The position numbers and the translations under genes are program-made. A DNA stretch of 64,000 nucleotides from the NCBI RefSeq assembly GCF_030272615.1, contig NC_081413.1, positions 557,343,136 to 557,407,135 of the forward strand, given 5' to 3'. Source of the stretch: Cryptomeria japonica (Eukaryota > Streptophyta > Pinopsida > Cupressales > Cupressaceae). The notes under the pieces were generated by a model that ran no database searches, was not told the DNA's origin, and was given only the letters and a program-made list of their open reading frames with translations. Within the stretch, counting starts at the first letter, position 1. Each line of letters opens with the position of its first letter. Shown piece after piece: positions 43,410-53,779 of this stretch.

Positions 43410-46400
43410 ATGGAGGATTCCAAATTCAAAGTCGAAAAGTTTAATGACCAGAATTATCAGTTATGGAAAATGTAGATGGAGGATTACTTGTATCAAAAGG
43501 ATTTGTGGCGGCCATTGGAAGGAAAGGCAAAGAAAGCGACCACAATGTCAAATGAAGAGTGGGACATTTTAGATAGAAAGGCACTGGGATCCATTCGATT
43601 GTGCCTTGCACCGTCTATAGCATTCAATATAACAGAAACAAAAATGACTATAGATTTGATGGCAACATTGGCTAAGTTGTATGAGAAACCCTCGGCTTCG
43701 AATAAGGTATTTCTTATGAAGCGTTTGTTTAATTTGAAAATGAGTGAGGGAGGATCTGTAGCGGAGCACTTAAATGAATTTAATACAATTACCAGTCAAT
43801 TGTCTTCGGTAAAAATTACCTTTGCAGAAGAGGTTAGGGCTCTCTTGATTTTATGTTCTTTTCCAGAAAGCTAGAATAGCTTGGTTATGGCTGTAAGTAA
43901 CTCTGTCTTTGGTAAAAATAATTTGGTATTTGATGATATTGTTGGTGTTATCCTAAGCGAGGAAATGCGAAACAAAAACACAGGTGAGACTCCAACATCA
44001 TTGGGTAGTGTTTTGAATGTGGAGAATAGAGGAAGATCAAAGGAAAGAAGAAAAGGCCCTGGGAATGAGAAGTCACGAGGGAAGTCAAAGAAAGGACGCT
44101 CTCAATCTAGAGGAAAGAAAGATTGTTGGTACTGTGGAAAGCCTAGTCATCTAAAGAAAGACTGTTGGTCTCGAAAAAACAAAGAAGGAGACAAAAATGA
44201 AAATGACAGTAAGGAAGCTAATATTGCAAGTAATACTTTACAAGATGCTTTAATCTTATGTTTGGATAATGTTAATGATTCCTGGGTAATAGATTCTGGG
44301 GCTTCATTTCATGCTACACCCCGTAGAAAATATTTTCTAGATTATGTTCAAGGTGAATTTGGACAAGTATATTTGGGTGATGATGAGCCATATCAAATTG
44401 TTGGAAAAGGAAAGATAAAGATCAAGTTGCAGAATGGTAATGACTGGTTTCTGCAGGAGGTAAGACATGTTCCTAATTTAAGAAGAAATTTAATTTCTAC
44501 AGGGCAACTAGGTAGTGAAGGTTGCATAGTTACCTTCTCAAACAATATGTGAAAGGTCACTAAAGGATCATTAGTAGTAGCTAAAGCTACGAAGGTAGGC
44601 ACATTATATCTGTGTACTGGTAACACTTATTCTACCTTAGCTGCTACAGATAAAGTTACTGCAGGGACAACAACAATAAATGTTGCAAGAACATATTCGA
44701 CAATGTGGCACCATAGGCTTGGGCACATGAGTGAGAAAGGGATGAAAACCATTCACTCCAAAAATCTATTTCCAGGACTAAAGAAGATTGATTTAGAGTT
44801 CTGTGAAAACTGTGTTTATGGTAAACAAAAAAGAGTCAGATTTCTTAAGGTTGGGAAAGAGAAGAAGAGTGAGAAGTTAGAGCTTGTACATTCAGATGTA
44901 TGGGGACCGGCTCAGGTATCATCTCTTGGTGGCTCTTGTTATTATGTTATTTTTATTGATGACTCAACCAGAAAAACATGGGTATATTTCCTAAAACAAA
45001 AATCAGATGTTTTTGAAACTTTTAAGAAATGGAAAGCTTTGGTTGAGAATGAGACAAGAAAAAAGTTGAAGTGTCTCAGATCGGATAATGGAGGTGAGTA
45101 TTGCAGCAAAGAATTTGAAGATTACTACTCCTTAAATGGGATTCAAAAGCATAAGATAGTTCCAGGAACTCCACAAGAAAATGGTGTGTCGGAGAGAATG
45201 AATAGGACTATCATGGAACGTGCGAGGAGCATGAGATTGCATGATGGATTGCCCTTACATTCTTGGGTAGATGTTGTACATACTGTTGTCTATTTGATAA
45301 ATAGAGGACCTTCAACCCCTTTGGATGGTGGTATTCCAACGGAGGCATGGACTGGTAAAAAGGTAAATTATTCTTTTCTAAAAATTTTTGGTTGCGAAGC
45401 TTTTGTCCATGTTGATAAAGAAATCAGAACCAAGCTTGATGCTAAATCTCATAAATGTACCTTCATTAGATATGGGATAGATGAATATGGCTATCGGTTA
45501 TGGGATTTTGAAGATAAGAAAATAATTAGAAGTAGAGATGTTATATTCAATGAGAAGGTTATGTATAAAGAACAGATGCAGGAAAAGAAGCATGAACAGG
45601 ACAAACAAGAATATGTGGTGTTGGATGAGATTCCTGAAAATGAAATGCCACAGGTACCTGATGCTCAGCAACAACAGATTGTCCCACGAACTCCTGCAAG
45701 TGTTAAACGTTCGACGAGGACAAGTAGACCCCCTGAAAGATTTTCTCCTTCTTTGTATTCTATTTTATTAACGGATTCTGGTGAACCAGAAGAATATGAA
45801 GAAGCAATGCAGGTAGATGCCAAACAACAGTGAGAGCTAGGCATGAAAGAGGAGATGGACTCCTTGATGAAAAATAAGACTTGGGACTTAGTCCCTTTAC
45901 CTGCAGAAAAAAGAGCCTTGCCTAACAAATGGGTTTATCGGCTGAAGGAGGAGGAAGGAGGTCAGAAAAGATATAAGGTCAGACTTGTGGTAAAAGGTTT
46001 TGCACAGAAAAAGGGTATAGATTATGATGAAATATTTTCTCCAGCTGTAAAAATGACTTCAATTAGAACTGTACCTAGTCTTGTGGTTGCAGATGATTTA
46101 CATCTTGAACAATTAGATGTCAAAAAAACTTTTCTCCATGGAGATTTGGAGGAGGAAATTTACATGTTGCAACCACAGGGATATGAGGTCAAAGGTAAGG
46201 AGAACTTGGTGTGCAGGTTGAAAAAAAGTTTGTATGGCCTAAAGCAAGCACCCCGACAATGGTATTTAAAATTTGATAGTTTCATGGCTGAACACGATTA
46301 TCATAGATGTCATTATGATCATTGTGTATATTTTAAGAGATTTGATAATGGCAGTTATATTATCCTGTTGCTTTATGTTGATGACATGCTTGTTGCTGGG

Positions 46401-47343
46401 TCTAACATGCAACATATAAATGATCTTAAACAGAAATTAGCCAAGTCATTTGCTATGAAGGATTTGGGTGCAGCTAAGCAAATTCTCGGTATGAGGATTA
46501 CATGGGACAGGAAAAATAGAACCTTGAATTTATCCCAAAGTGAGTATATAAAGAAGGTGTTGAAAAGATTTAACATGCAGGATGCAAAAGCAGTTAGTAC
46601 ACCTTTGGCTAGTCATTTCAAATTGACTAAGGAGATGTGCCCAAAGGCATAGGAAGAGGTTAATAAAATGTCTAACATCCCGTATTCATCAGCTATTGGC
46701 AGTCTGATGTATGCAATGGTATGCACAAGGCCAGATAATGCACATGCAGTGGGAGTTGTGAGTAGCTTTATGAGGTTTATGAGTAATCCGGGTATGGAAC
46801 ATTGGAATGCTGTGAAATGGATTATTTGGTATTTGAAAGGAACTACTACGAAGGCATTATGTTTCAAAGGATCTAATGTTGCTCTAAGTGGATTTGTGGA
46901 CTCTAATCTGGCGGGTGATATTGATTCACAAAGGAGTACTACAGGGTATGTTTTTACTATAGGGGGAACTGCAGTTAGTTGGATTTCTAGGCTGCAAAAG
47001 GTTGTTGCACTTTCAACCACTGAAGCTAAGTATGTTGTTGCTACAGAAGCCAGCAAGGAGATGATTTGGTTGCAATGTTTTCTGGAGGAATTGGGTCAGA
47101 CACAAGAGGATAGCCCATTGTATACTGATAGCCAGAGTGCCATTCATCTTGCGAAGAACTCTGCTTTTCATTCAAGGACAAAGCACATTCAGCTCAGGTA
47201 CCACTTCATCTAGATTACTTTGGAGGAGGGTCAATTACAGCTTGAGAAGATTCACACAAGTGAGAATCCTGTCGATATATTCACGAAGGCAGTTCCACAA
47301 GAGAAGCTGATTTCTTCATCAGTTTCTGTTGGTCTTCTTGATT
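43410..47343 (+). pseudogene. gag-pol polyprotein of G, single frame with six stops
   Basis: From ATG 43410 (MEDSKFKVEKFNDQNYQLWK) to a final stop at 47341-47343 there is no frameshift. Domains in order: gag core; knuckle CWYCGKPSHLKKDC (about 44130); protease SWVIDSGASFHATP (about 44280); integrase zinc region MWHHRLGHM ... CENCVYGKQ; DDE core (LVHSDVWGPA, LRSDNGGEY, PQENGVSERMNRT); reverse transcriptase (RLVVKGFAQKKGIDYDE, VKKTFLHGDLEEEIY, SLYGLKQAPRQWY, LLYVDDMLVAG); RNase H (GFVDSNLAGDIDSQRSTTGY, VALSTTEAKYV, YTDSQSAIHLAKN). Stops are TAG 43472, TAG 43872, TGA 44550, TGA 45831, TAG 46650 and TAG 47211, several at expected tryptophans. Confidence 0.93.
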
Positions 47344-47481
47344 GATAATTGTGGAATCTATATCGGTCAAGTCCTAGTGTTTTATCCAGCGGATGTTGCA
47401 TGTACAGTGGTGTCATGTAGTATCAGTCTCCAAGTGGGAGATTGTTCGGTGTGGAGCCTGATCAGTCTCCAAGTGGGAGAT

Positions 47482-47760
47482 TGTTGAAATGTGGCAATTG
47501 ATCAGCAAAGTACTGTACACTCAGCACGTATCCTCACCGGGGTCTGGCCGGGCCTCGAACAGGGGTTCGAGGGTGGCAACCCTCGAGAAAAGCGGGGGTT
47601 TGGGGGCAGGAGCCCCCGAGAAAATTTTTTTTTGCCGTTTTTCGTTCCACGTTAAATCTCTGTGTTATCTGTGTCCTGTTTTATTTCTTTATCTTTTGTA
47701 TTTAAATCTGCATATAATTGTTAGTTCATATTTGTTTCGGATCTGCTTGAAACCCTAATA
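47482..47760 (+). repeat. 3' LTR of G, with internal deletion
   Basis: TGTTGAAATG to ACCCTAATA. About 185 bp present in the 5' LTR are missing between TTTTTCGTT and CCACGTTAAATC. The GC hairpin is perfect here: arms 47567-47574 and 47579-47586, GGCA loop. Just upstream, the string CAGTCTCCAAGTGGGAGATT occurs twice (47427 and 47464). Confidence 0.9.
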
Positions 47761-48725
47761 GTTCGTAGATCTCAACTGGTACAAGGGAGCAAAGTAGTAT
47801 AACACATTCTTACCAGTCTTCAGTTTTGTCAGACAGGCAACCAGTATTTTGTATGAACCGGTAATACTCTGTGATGAGTTACCAACCGGCATTTTGTGAT
47901 GAGTTACTAATCCACCAATTGTTTAACGGTGCCGACACATTGACGGTGCTTTTTGTGTCGTGTTACTGAGTATGTCTAGATTCATTGAACCTAGGAAATT
48001 GTAATGTAATCCTTTTGGACCGACATGAAATCAGATTCCTTTAAAAGGACATCATGTCTGGGGTTTTAAGTTGTTGCTGAAAGGGTTAAGGTGGTTGTTG
48101 AAGTTGTTGTAAGAATGATCTTACCTGAGAACATCAAGTTGTAACTGAGAGAGAGATAGAGAAGACTGAAGTAATGCTGGAATGTGTTAACTGTGAGCAA
48201 TACTGGATCTAACCAAGCAGTTTGTGCTATTAGATAGATCAAACACTTGTTGATTACTCACATCTTTGACAAGTCTGTAGCCCTTAACCGGGTAGGCCTC
48301 AAAGCCTTTGTAAAATCCTCTAACAAGGTGGTTCACTTCCGTGGATCTAAAATCCTCTAACAAGGTAGTCTTTAATCGGACTTATCTCCTAACAGAGATT
48401 GAGATTCCTAACAGGATCTGTTCTGGTGAAGAACATTATAAGACCTTAACCGGTTTGACCTTAACCAGTCTGGTTTCTATTCTGCAGATAGTGACTTGTG
48501 AATTCCATCTCATCGTGGTTTTTCCTAGTTGGGTTTCCACATCAAATATCTTGTGTTATGGTTGTATTGCTTTTGTGGGTGAATGCTTTATTTGCATTTT
48601 GGTTTGCATGTGTGATAACCAATCTGTCTGTTAGACTGTTTTACCGGTTTATCTTCAGACTGTGTAAGTGTTTAAGTACAAAGATTTTTGGCATACTAAT
48701 TCACCCCCCCTCGTAGTATTCATCA

Positions 48726-49660
48726 TATGTTGTGCAAGCAATACTCCTAATGTCGTGGTTGTAGTTGAAATGTATAACAATAGAGGTCTCCTTGGATCTG
48801 GTGGAATCAATAATGGTGTATTCATCAAGTAGTCTTTAAGCATTTGGAATGCTTGCTGGCATTTTATATCCCATTGAAGGCAGATATTCTTGTGTAACAG
48901 ATGGGTGAAGGGATGACATTTATCATCCAATTGTGCAATGAGCCACCGAATGGATTATAGCCGCCCTTGTAATGTCCTTAACTGACTGATATTCTTTGGA
49001 GGTGGCATGTCCATGATTGCCTTGACTTTCGCAGGATTTACCTCAATGCCTTTACTTGAGACAATGTATCCTAAGAGCTTCCCTGAAGTTACTCCAAAGA
49101 TGCATTTCTTTGGATTGAGACGGACATGATATTGCTCTCATCTGTCGAAGATTTTACCTAGTATTGCAAGGTGACCTTCTCTTGTTAATGATTTAGTGAG
49201 TAAATCATCCACATAATCTTCCATTATTGTGTGCATCATATCGTGGAAGATAGTAGTCATAGCTCTTTGATATGTTGCCCTCGCATTCTTCAGACCAAAA
49301 GGCATCACATTCCAATAGTACGTTCCCCATGGGCATGTGAAAGTAGTTTTGTGTTGATTCTCTGGAGCAATTTTGATCTGGTTGTACCCTGAAAAGCCAT
49401 CCATAAGAGAAAGCATTGCATGACCTGTTGTTAGATCAACAATCATGTCGATGTTTGGTAATTGAAAGTCATCTTTAGGATATGACTTGTTCAAATCTCT
49501 AAAGTCCGTACAGATACATATGCCCCCATTAGGTTTACCAACAGGTACAATATTGGAGATCCACTATGCATAATCGATCGGTATGATAAAACCAGCATCC
49601 AAGAGATTTTTAAGTTTAATTTTGACAAGGACGACAATCTGTGGGTGCATCTTTCTAAGC
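48726..49660 (-). pseudogene. First RNase H start and reverse transcriptase of C
   Basis: Continues from 36198 after E. It encodes RNase H start (LLLYISTTTTTLGVLLAQ) and, from 49494 down, reverse transcriptase with LPNIDMIVDLTTGHAMLSLM, DGFSGYNQIKIAPENQHKTT, MPFGLKNARATYQRAM and YVDD in EDYVDDLLTK. Several stops. It matches B across the whole domain. Confidence 0.85.
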
Positions 49661-49662
49661 TT

Positions 49663-50778
49663 TTATTTGACAGGTTTAGCTCCTTCTACTACAATTAGGT
49701 GATGCATGACCAAATCCGGATCTAAGCCAGGCATGTCTGAATAAGACCATGCAAAGTTGATTTGGTGCTTCTGGAAGAATTCCACAAATTGTGGTTGTTC
49801 TTCAGGAGTTAATAGAGATGCCAAATGTATTTTGTGAGGAGTCTCGGGAGTCCCCACATTGAATTCTTTTGTTTCTTCGATTAGGATAGTTGATCTCTCC
49901 TGATTTGTACTAAAGGGGAGGATGTCAAACCTTTCATCCTTGGGCGCCTCAGAGAGGTTTTCACCTTTGGATACACTCTTTGTTTTTACTTTTTTGGGAT
50001 CAGAAAGTGCCACTGTGTGGTTTTCACTAGAAGATCCATGTTTTATTGTAATATTTTTGTAGCTGAAAGGTTTGGCATCTGCCCCAAAGTATGTTGCGTT
50101 GTTAAGTTCAATTACAAACCCAACTTTATGATCCCTGCTTGGTCTGTTATCCCATAATTCTAGAAAGTCTGTGAGTACCTCATCATTTTGGAAATGGTCA
50201 AGGCATGGGGGATTTGGCTGGTTCCATTCAATGAGTTCGAGATGAATGAGAGGCATTACTTCATCGATTAAGTTGAGTTCGGAGGAGGCGTCAGTGAGGG
50301 TTAATACAGAGGAGTGAAGTTCATCGATGATACTCTCCTTGTCAAATTCGGGTGTAGGATTTGACATAGAACCTGTGGAAGTGTCTTCTTGCTCAAGTTT
50401 CTAGAAAGTTTTAATCCATGCTTCTCCATAAACTGGTATATCTTTACGAGGTGGTGGAGGTGATGTTTCATCCTCATCTAAAGTATTTAAATTTATTGAA
50501 TCCCATTCCCACTCGTGTGAGTCTGTTTCAGAATCACTCTCTAGCATCTGATTACTATACCGAGCTGGGATGTCCTTCGAATTGAATAGTGCGTTAGTTA
50601 CTAGCTTATGTACTATTGGAGGTGGGGTTGTTGGTGCTATTGCTACTGCTGGTATTACTGGTACTGCTGGTGCTACTAGTACTGTTGGTGCTACTAGTAC
50701 TATTGGTGTTACTGGTACTGTTGGTGCTACTAATATTACTGGTTTTACTGGTATTGCTGATATAGTCAAGGATTGCAT
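49663..50778 (-). pseudogene. Linker between protease and reverse transcriptase of C
   Basis: Acidic linker (SETDSHEWEWDSINLNTLDE) equivalent to the EWEWSS part of B, preceded by a Val/Pro/Thr-rich repeat (VAPTVLVAP and variants) from a short coding repeat at about 50630-50765. The end FAWSYSDMPGLDP joins the reverse transcriptase. Confidence 0.7.
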
Positions 50779-51147
50779 TCTTGAAGTAATTAGCTGATAC
50801 TTGGGTTTGTTGGGTTTTTCTTTGAATCGAAGTTTGGGAAGAGATTATCTTTGAAAACCTAGTCCAGTTTTATCTCTTGGTTTCAACTCAGGTTGTAAGG
50901 GCTCTTGACGTCCTTATTTGCAGGGTCCCAAAGCACTATGGTGATCATAGCCCATTCTCTACATTATAGTGAAGCCTTTGCCATATTTGTCAGTGGGGAG
51001 CTTAGCCTTCAGACTTTCTTTGTCAATAGGGTCTATGTATATCCATTCTATCAAGTCCTCATCCATGGTTTCATCCTCTTGACTTTTACCAGGGGTGAAT
51101 TGTGCCAAAGTGCAAGTTCTTTTGGCCAGTGGTGTTTGAAGTAACCT

Positions 51148-51723
51148 TTAGGGTTTGCCATGAGTTCTAGGGGATGTGAGTAACTGTCCAACACAAAATA
51201 GTTGACTAAGATTATATTCCTCGGGTCCTTCTTTAGCCATTTTAATTTTCATTTTCTTCTGCTTTGGTGTAGGGGTTATTAAGCTGGAAAGCGAGGTTGG
51301 ATTGACATATGATGAGGAAGAGATAGCTTCCCTGTTGTTAGGTACGGTAATCTTTGGCTGAAGGTGGATATTGTTACAATATGCAAATGGATTAGCATCA
51401 CCAAGGATTGTAATTTCTACCCCATTATGTGGAAACTTGATACATTGGTGATAGGTAGATGGAATTGCTTGCATGACATGTATCCAAGGTCTTCCCAACA
51501 AGAGATTATATGGTAAAGGAAGGTCTAGAACTTGGAAAACTATATGCTTCACCACTAGCCCAACCCTAATGGGTAATATAACATCTCCTCTGGAAGAATG
51601 TTCAACATCATCATATGCTTTGATGGTTATCTTCTTGCTAGCATCCACTGATTCTACTGCATAACCCAATGCTGTGATTAATTGTAAGGTGCAAATGTTT
51701 AAGCCGACTCCATTGTCAATCAA
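51148..51723 (-). pseudogene. Protease of element C
   Basis: MIDNGVGLNICTLQLITALG, then KITIKAYDDVEHSSRG, then LPYNLLLGRPWIHVMQAIPS: a retropepsin-like fold homologous to B. The active-site triplet reads DNG where B has DGG. A frameshift separates it from gag (51723-51747). Confidence 0.8.
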
Positions 51724-51746
51724 GATTCGCTTGATTCTATGTTGGT

Positions 51747-53779
51747 TTACAAATCCTTCAATATGGAGGGAGGTATTATGGGGTTGTTGGAAGCATGTGT
51801 TGTCACTTTCAGAAAAAAAGTGAGACGGGGTGATGACTTTAGACTACCAACCATGGCTTGAAATTGATCTTTGTTGAGGTTGGCGAGGATAGACGCTTCT
51901 TGGAGAGCTTGGTCCAAGATTGTTTTATTTGAGGGGGATAAGCATAAAAGCTCTAATATGGAGATGAGTGTTGACGTCTTATCCAATTGCTCTATAAGAT
52001 TATATTGTTTGGGGAGAGGTTTAGTTCCTTGTGATGCCACTCAAATAGTAATATTGCTACTACATGTAACAACGTTACATGCAGGATTTGGATCTTTTAT
52101 GGTAAGAGTTGCAACTTGTTCATCCACATCATAAAGGTGATTCACAGTATAATTGTATGCAGCTTGGGTGTAATTGGTTGTAGTATCTGTGTTTCTCCCT
52201 GAGGTGGAAGGACCCCTTTGATCATGTGATGGAAGTGGATTCTTGAACATTAAATGATCGTTATTGGATTTCTTTGGGTCATGTCCCTCAATTTAAATTT
52301 CTCCTCTATCAATAAGATCTTGAACAAGATCTTTCAGCCAATGGCGATTGCTTGTTTTATGCCCTCTTCCTTGGTGAAATTCACAATGTTCATTATCGCG
52401 CCACCATGATGGCTTGACCTAAGGCTCATAGTTGGATGTTTTTGGTAAGGTCACAAGATTGGAAGAGACCAATTGACGTAAAATTGTTTCAATGGGTTCC
52501 CCTAAGGGTGTATATGTGTGTTTTGGTTTGTAGTTTTGTTGCTTTTGTTTTGGTGCCTCTTATTGTGTATTGCGACCTTGATTTTGTGGATTATCGATGA
52601 TGTTGTTGTTAGGAGGGGGATTTTGTCTTGCAAACCTAACCACAGGTTGTGCAATTTTCATTGTTCTTGCATCCACTATCCCGTCATTGACGATGTTCTT
52701 GTTTGTGTTCCAAAATTTTGGTTTATCACTATTATAATGTGGACAAGGGCCATCTTTAGGTTCATTATAAATTTTGATAAGTCCCTTTTTTATGAGGGCT
52801 CTTTCACATTTTAGTCCTTGAGTGATCATTTCTTCAAAGGATTTTGTGCCCTTCATGTCCAAATGAAATTCCATTTCATCATTTAAGTTGGAAATGAAAA
52901 TTTCCACTAATTCTTGTTCAGGTAGATGAAGGGAGCATCTGCTAGACAATTGTCTCCATCATTGTAGGAAAGTTGAGAACAACTCCCCTGGTTTTTGTTT
53001 TGTGTTGCACAAATCTGCCATGGTGACGTCACGTTCTATATTGTGTGCATAATGAGTGATAATTTTTTGGACTAGTTCTTCAAATTTTCTAATACCACCT
53101 GGCAGTCGTGAAAACCATTGTGTGGTTGTGCCCCCCAAGCTTTGAGGAAAAAGGTGCATAAGATATGTGTCCTCATAGGCCACCTCTAAGCAAGTGGAGT
53201 GAAACTCTAGCACATGGTCCCTAGGATCTCCTTTGCCTCTATACTTTTCAAACTTGGGTGTTTCAAACCCTCGTGAAAAAGGTGGCATAAGCATATCCCT
53301 ATCAAATGGATATGGACTAATGTCATTAAGTGAGAATCGATTGGTCTTTACACCACTGTTCAGTTGTTGAGCGAGATTTTCTACTTGTTGTCTCAACATG
53401 TCCATTTCTGAAGGGGGGGAGGAGTAGGATTCCCTTGATGATTAGGGTCGTAGTGGAAGTAGTCTCTACCTCCTCCACCATTGTGATAACTATGTTGTTC
53501 AGATGTTTGTCGTATTTGTGTTGTATCAAAATTGGAGGGTAGTTTGACACCCTCTTGAGCAAGTTTTAAGAAATGAGCATTAACATTGTTTCTAAGAATC
53601 TCATCAAAGAGTCTGTTGAATTTTGGATTATGTTGTGCTCTTTCTATATATTCTAGAGTTGGAGTGTTGGGTTCTTCATCATTAGTGCCTCCTCCAAAGG
53701 CCTCATGAAAATTGTTGAGGTTTTCGTCCTCCTCTTCAATTTCTGGTTGTCGATTTCTCATTGATCTTGTTTGAGCCAT
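51747..53779 (-). pseudogene. gag of element C
   Basis: ATG at 53777-53779 (MAQTRSMRNRQPEIEEEDEN). The gag core is PPFSRGFETPKFEKYRGKGD, LEVAYEDTYLMHLFPQSLGG, QWFSRLPGG and MADLCNTKQKPGE, then the zinc element CEFHQGRGHKTSN (about 52370) and a tail to 51747. A one-base slip at a seven-base G/C run near 53410 breaks the frame. Further TAG/TGA stops occur at about 52955, 52560 and 52041. Confidence 0.82.

Larger units (their letters stand above)
42886..47760 (+). mobile_element. Element G: complete Tork-like Ty1/copia retrotransposon
   Basis: Length 4875 bp, flanked by GTTCG (42881-42885, 47761-47765). LTRs 42886-43349 and 47482-47760. It has a perfect tRNA-iMet primer site, one gag-pol frame and the polypurine tract AAGTGGGAGAT. 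Both outer termini carry one change (CG for TG at the left, ATA for ACA at the right), and the inner copies are canonical. The order integrase before reverse transcriptase defines copia; sequence details resemble the Tork/Tnt1 group. Confidence 0.93.
36199..48725 (+). mobile_element. Element E: pol-less copia (SIRE-like) element with cargo reading frame
   Basis: Bounded by TATGT duplications (36194-36198 and 48726-48730). LTRs are 36199-37402 and 42708-48725, the second split by G. Without G it is about 7.6 kb. It has a mutated tRNA-iMet primer site, a partial gag with coiled coil and zinc knuckles, then a long unknown frame with its own TATA box, but no protease, integrase or reverse transcriptase. 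It ends with the polypurine tract GCCAAAGGGGAAGAT. Because E sits in C, it is younger than C. Confidence 0.9.
42708..48725 (+). repeat. 3' LTR of element E, split by G
   Basis: LTR sequence runs 42708-42885, then resumes at 47766 to 48725. It has two rather than four 15-bp repeats (48442-48471) and two small deletions relative to the 5' LTR. Confidence 0.9.
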
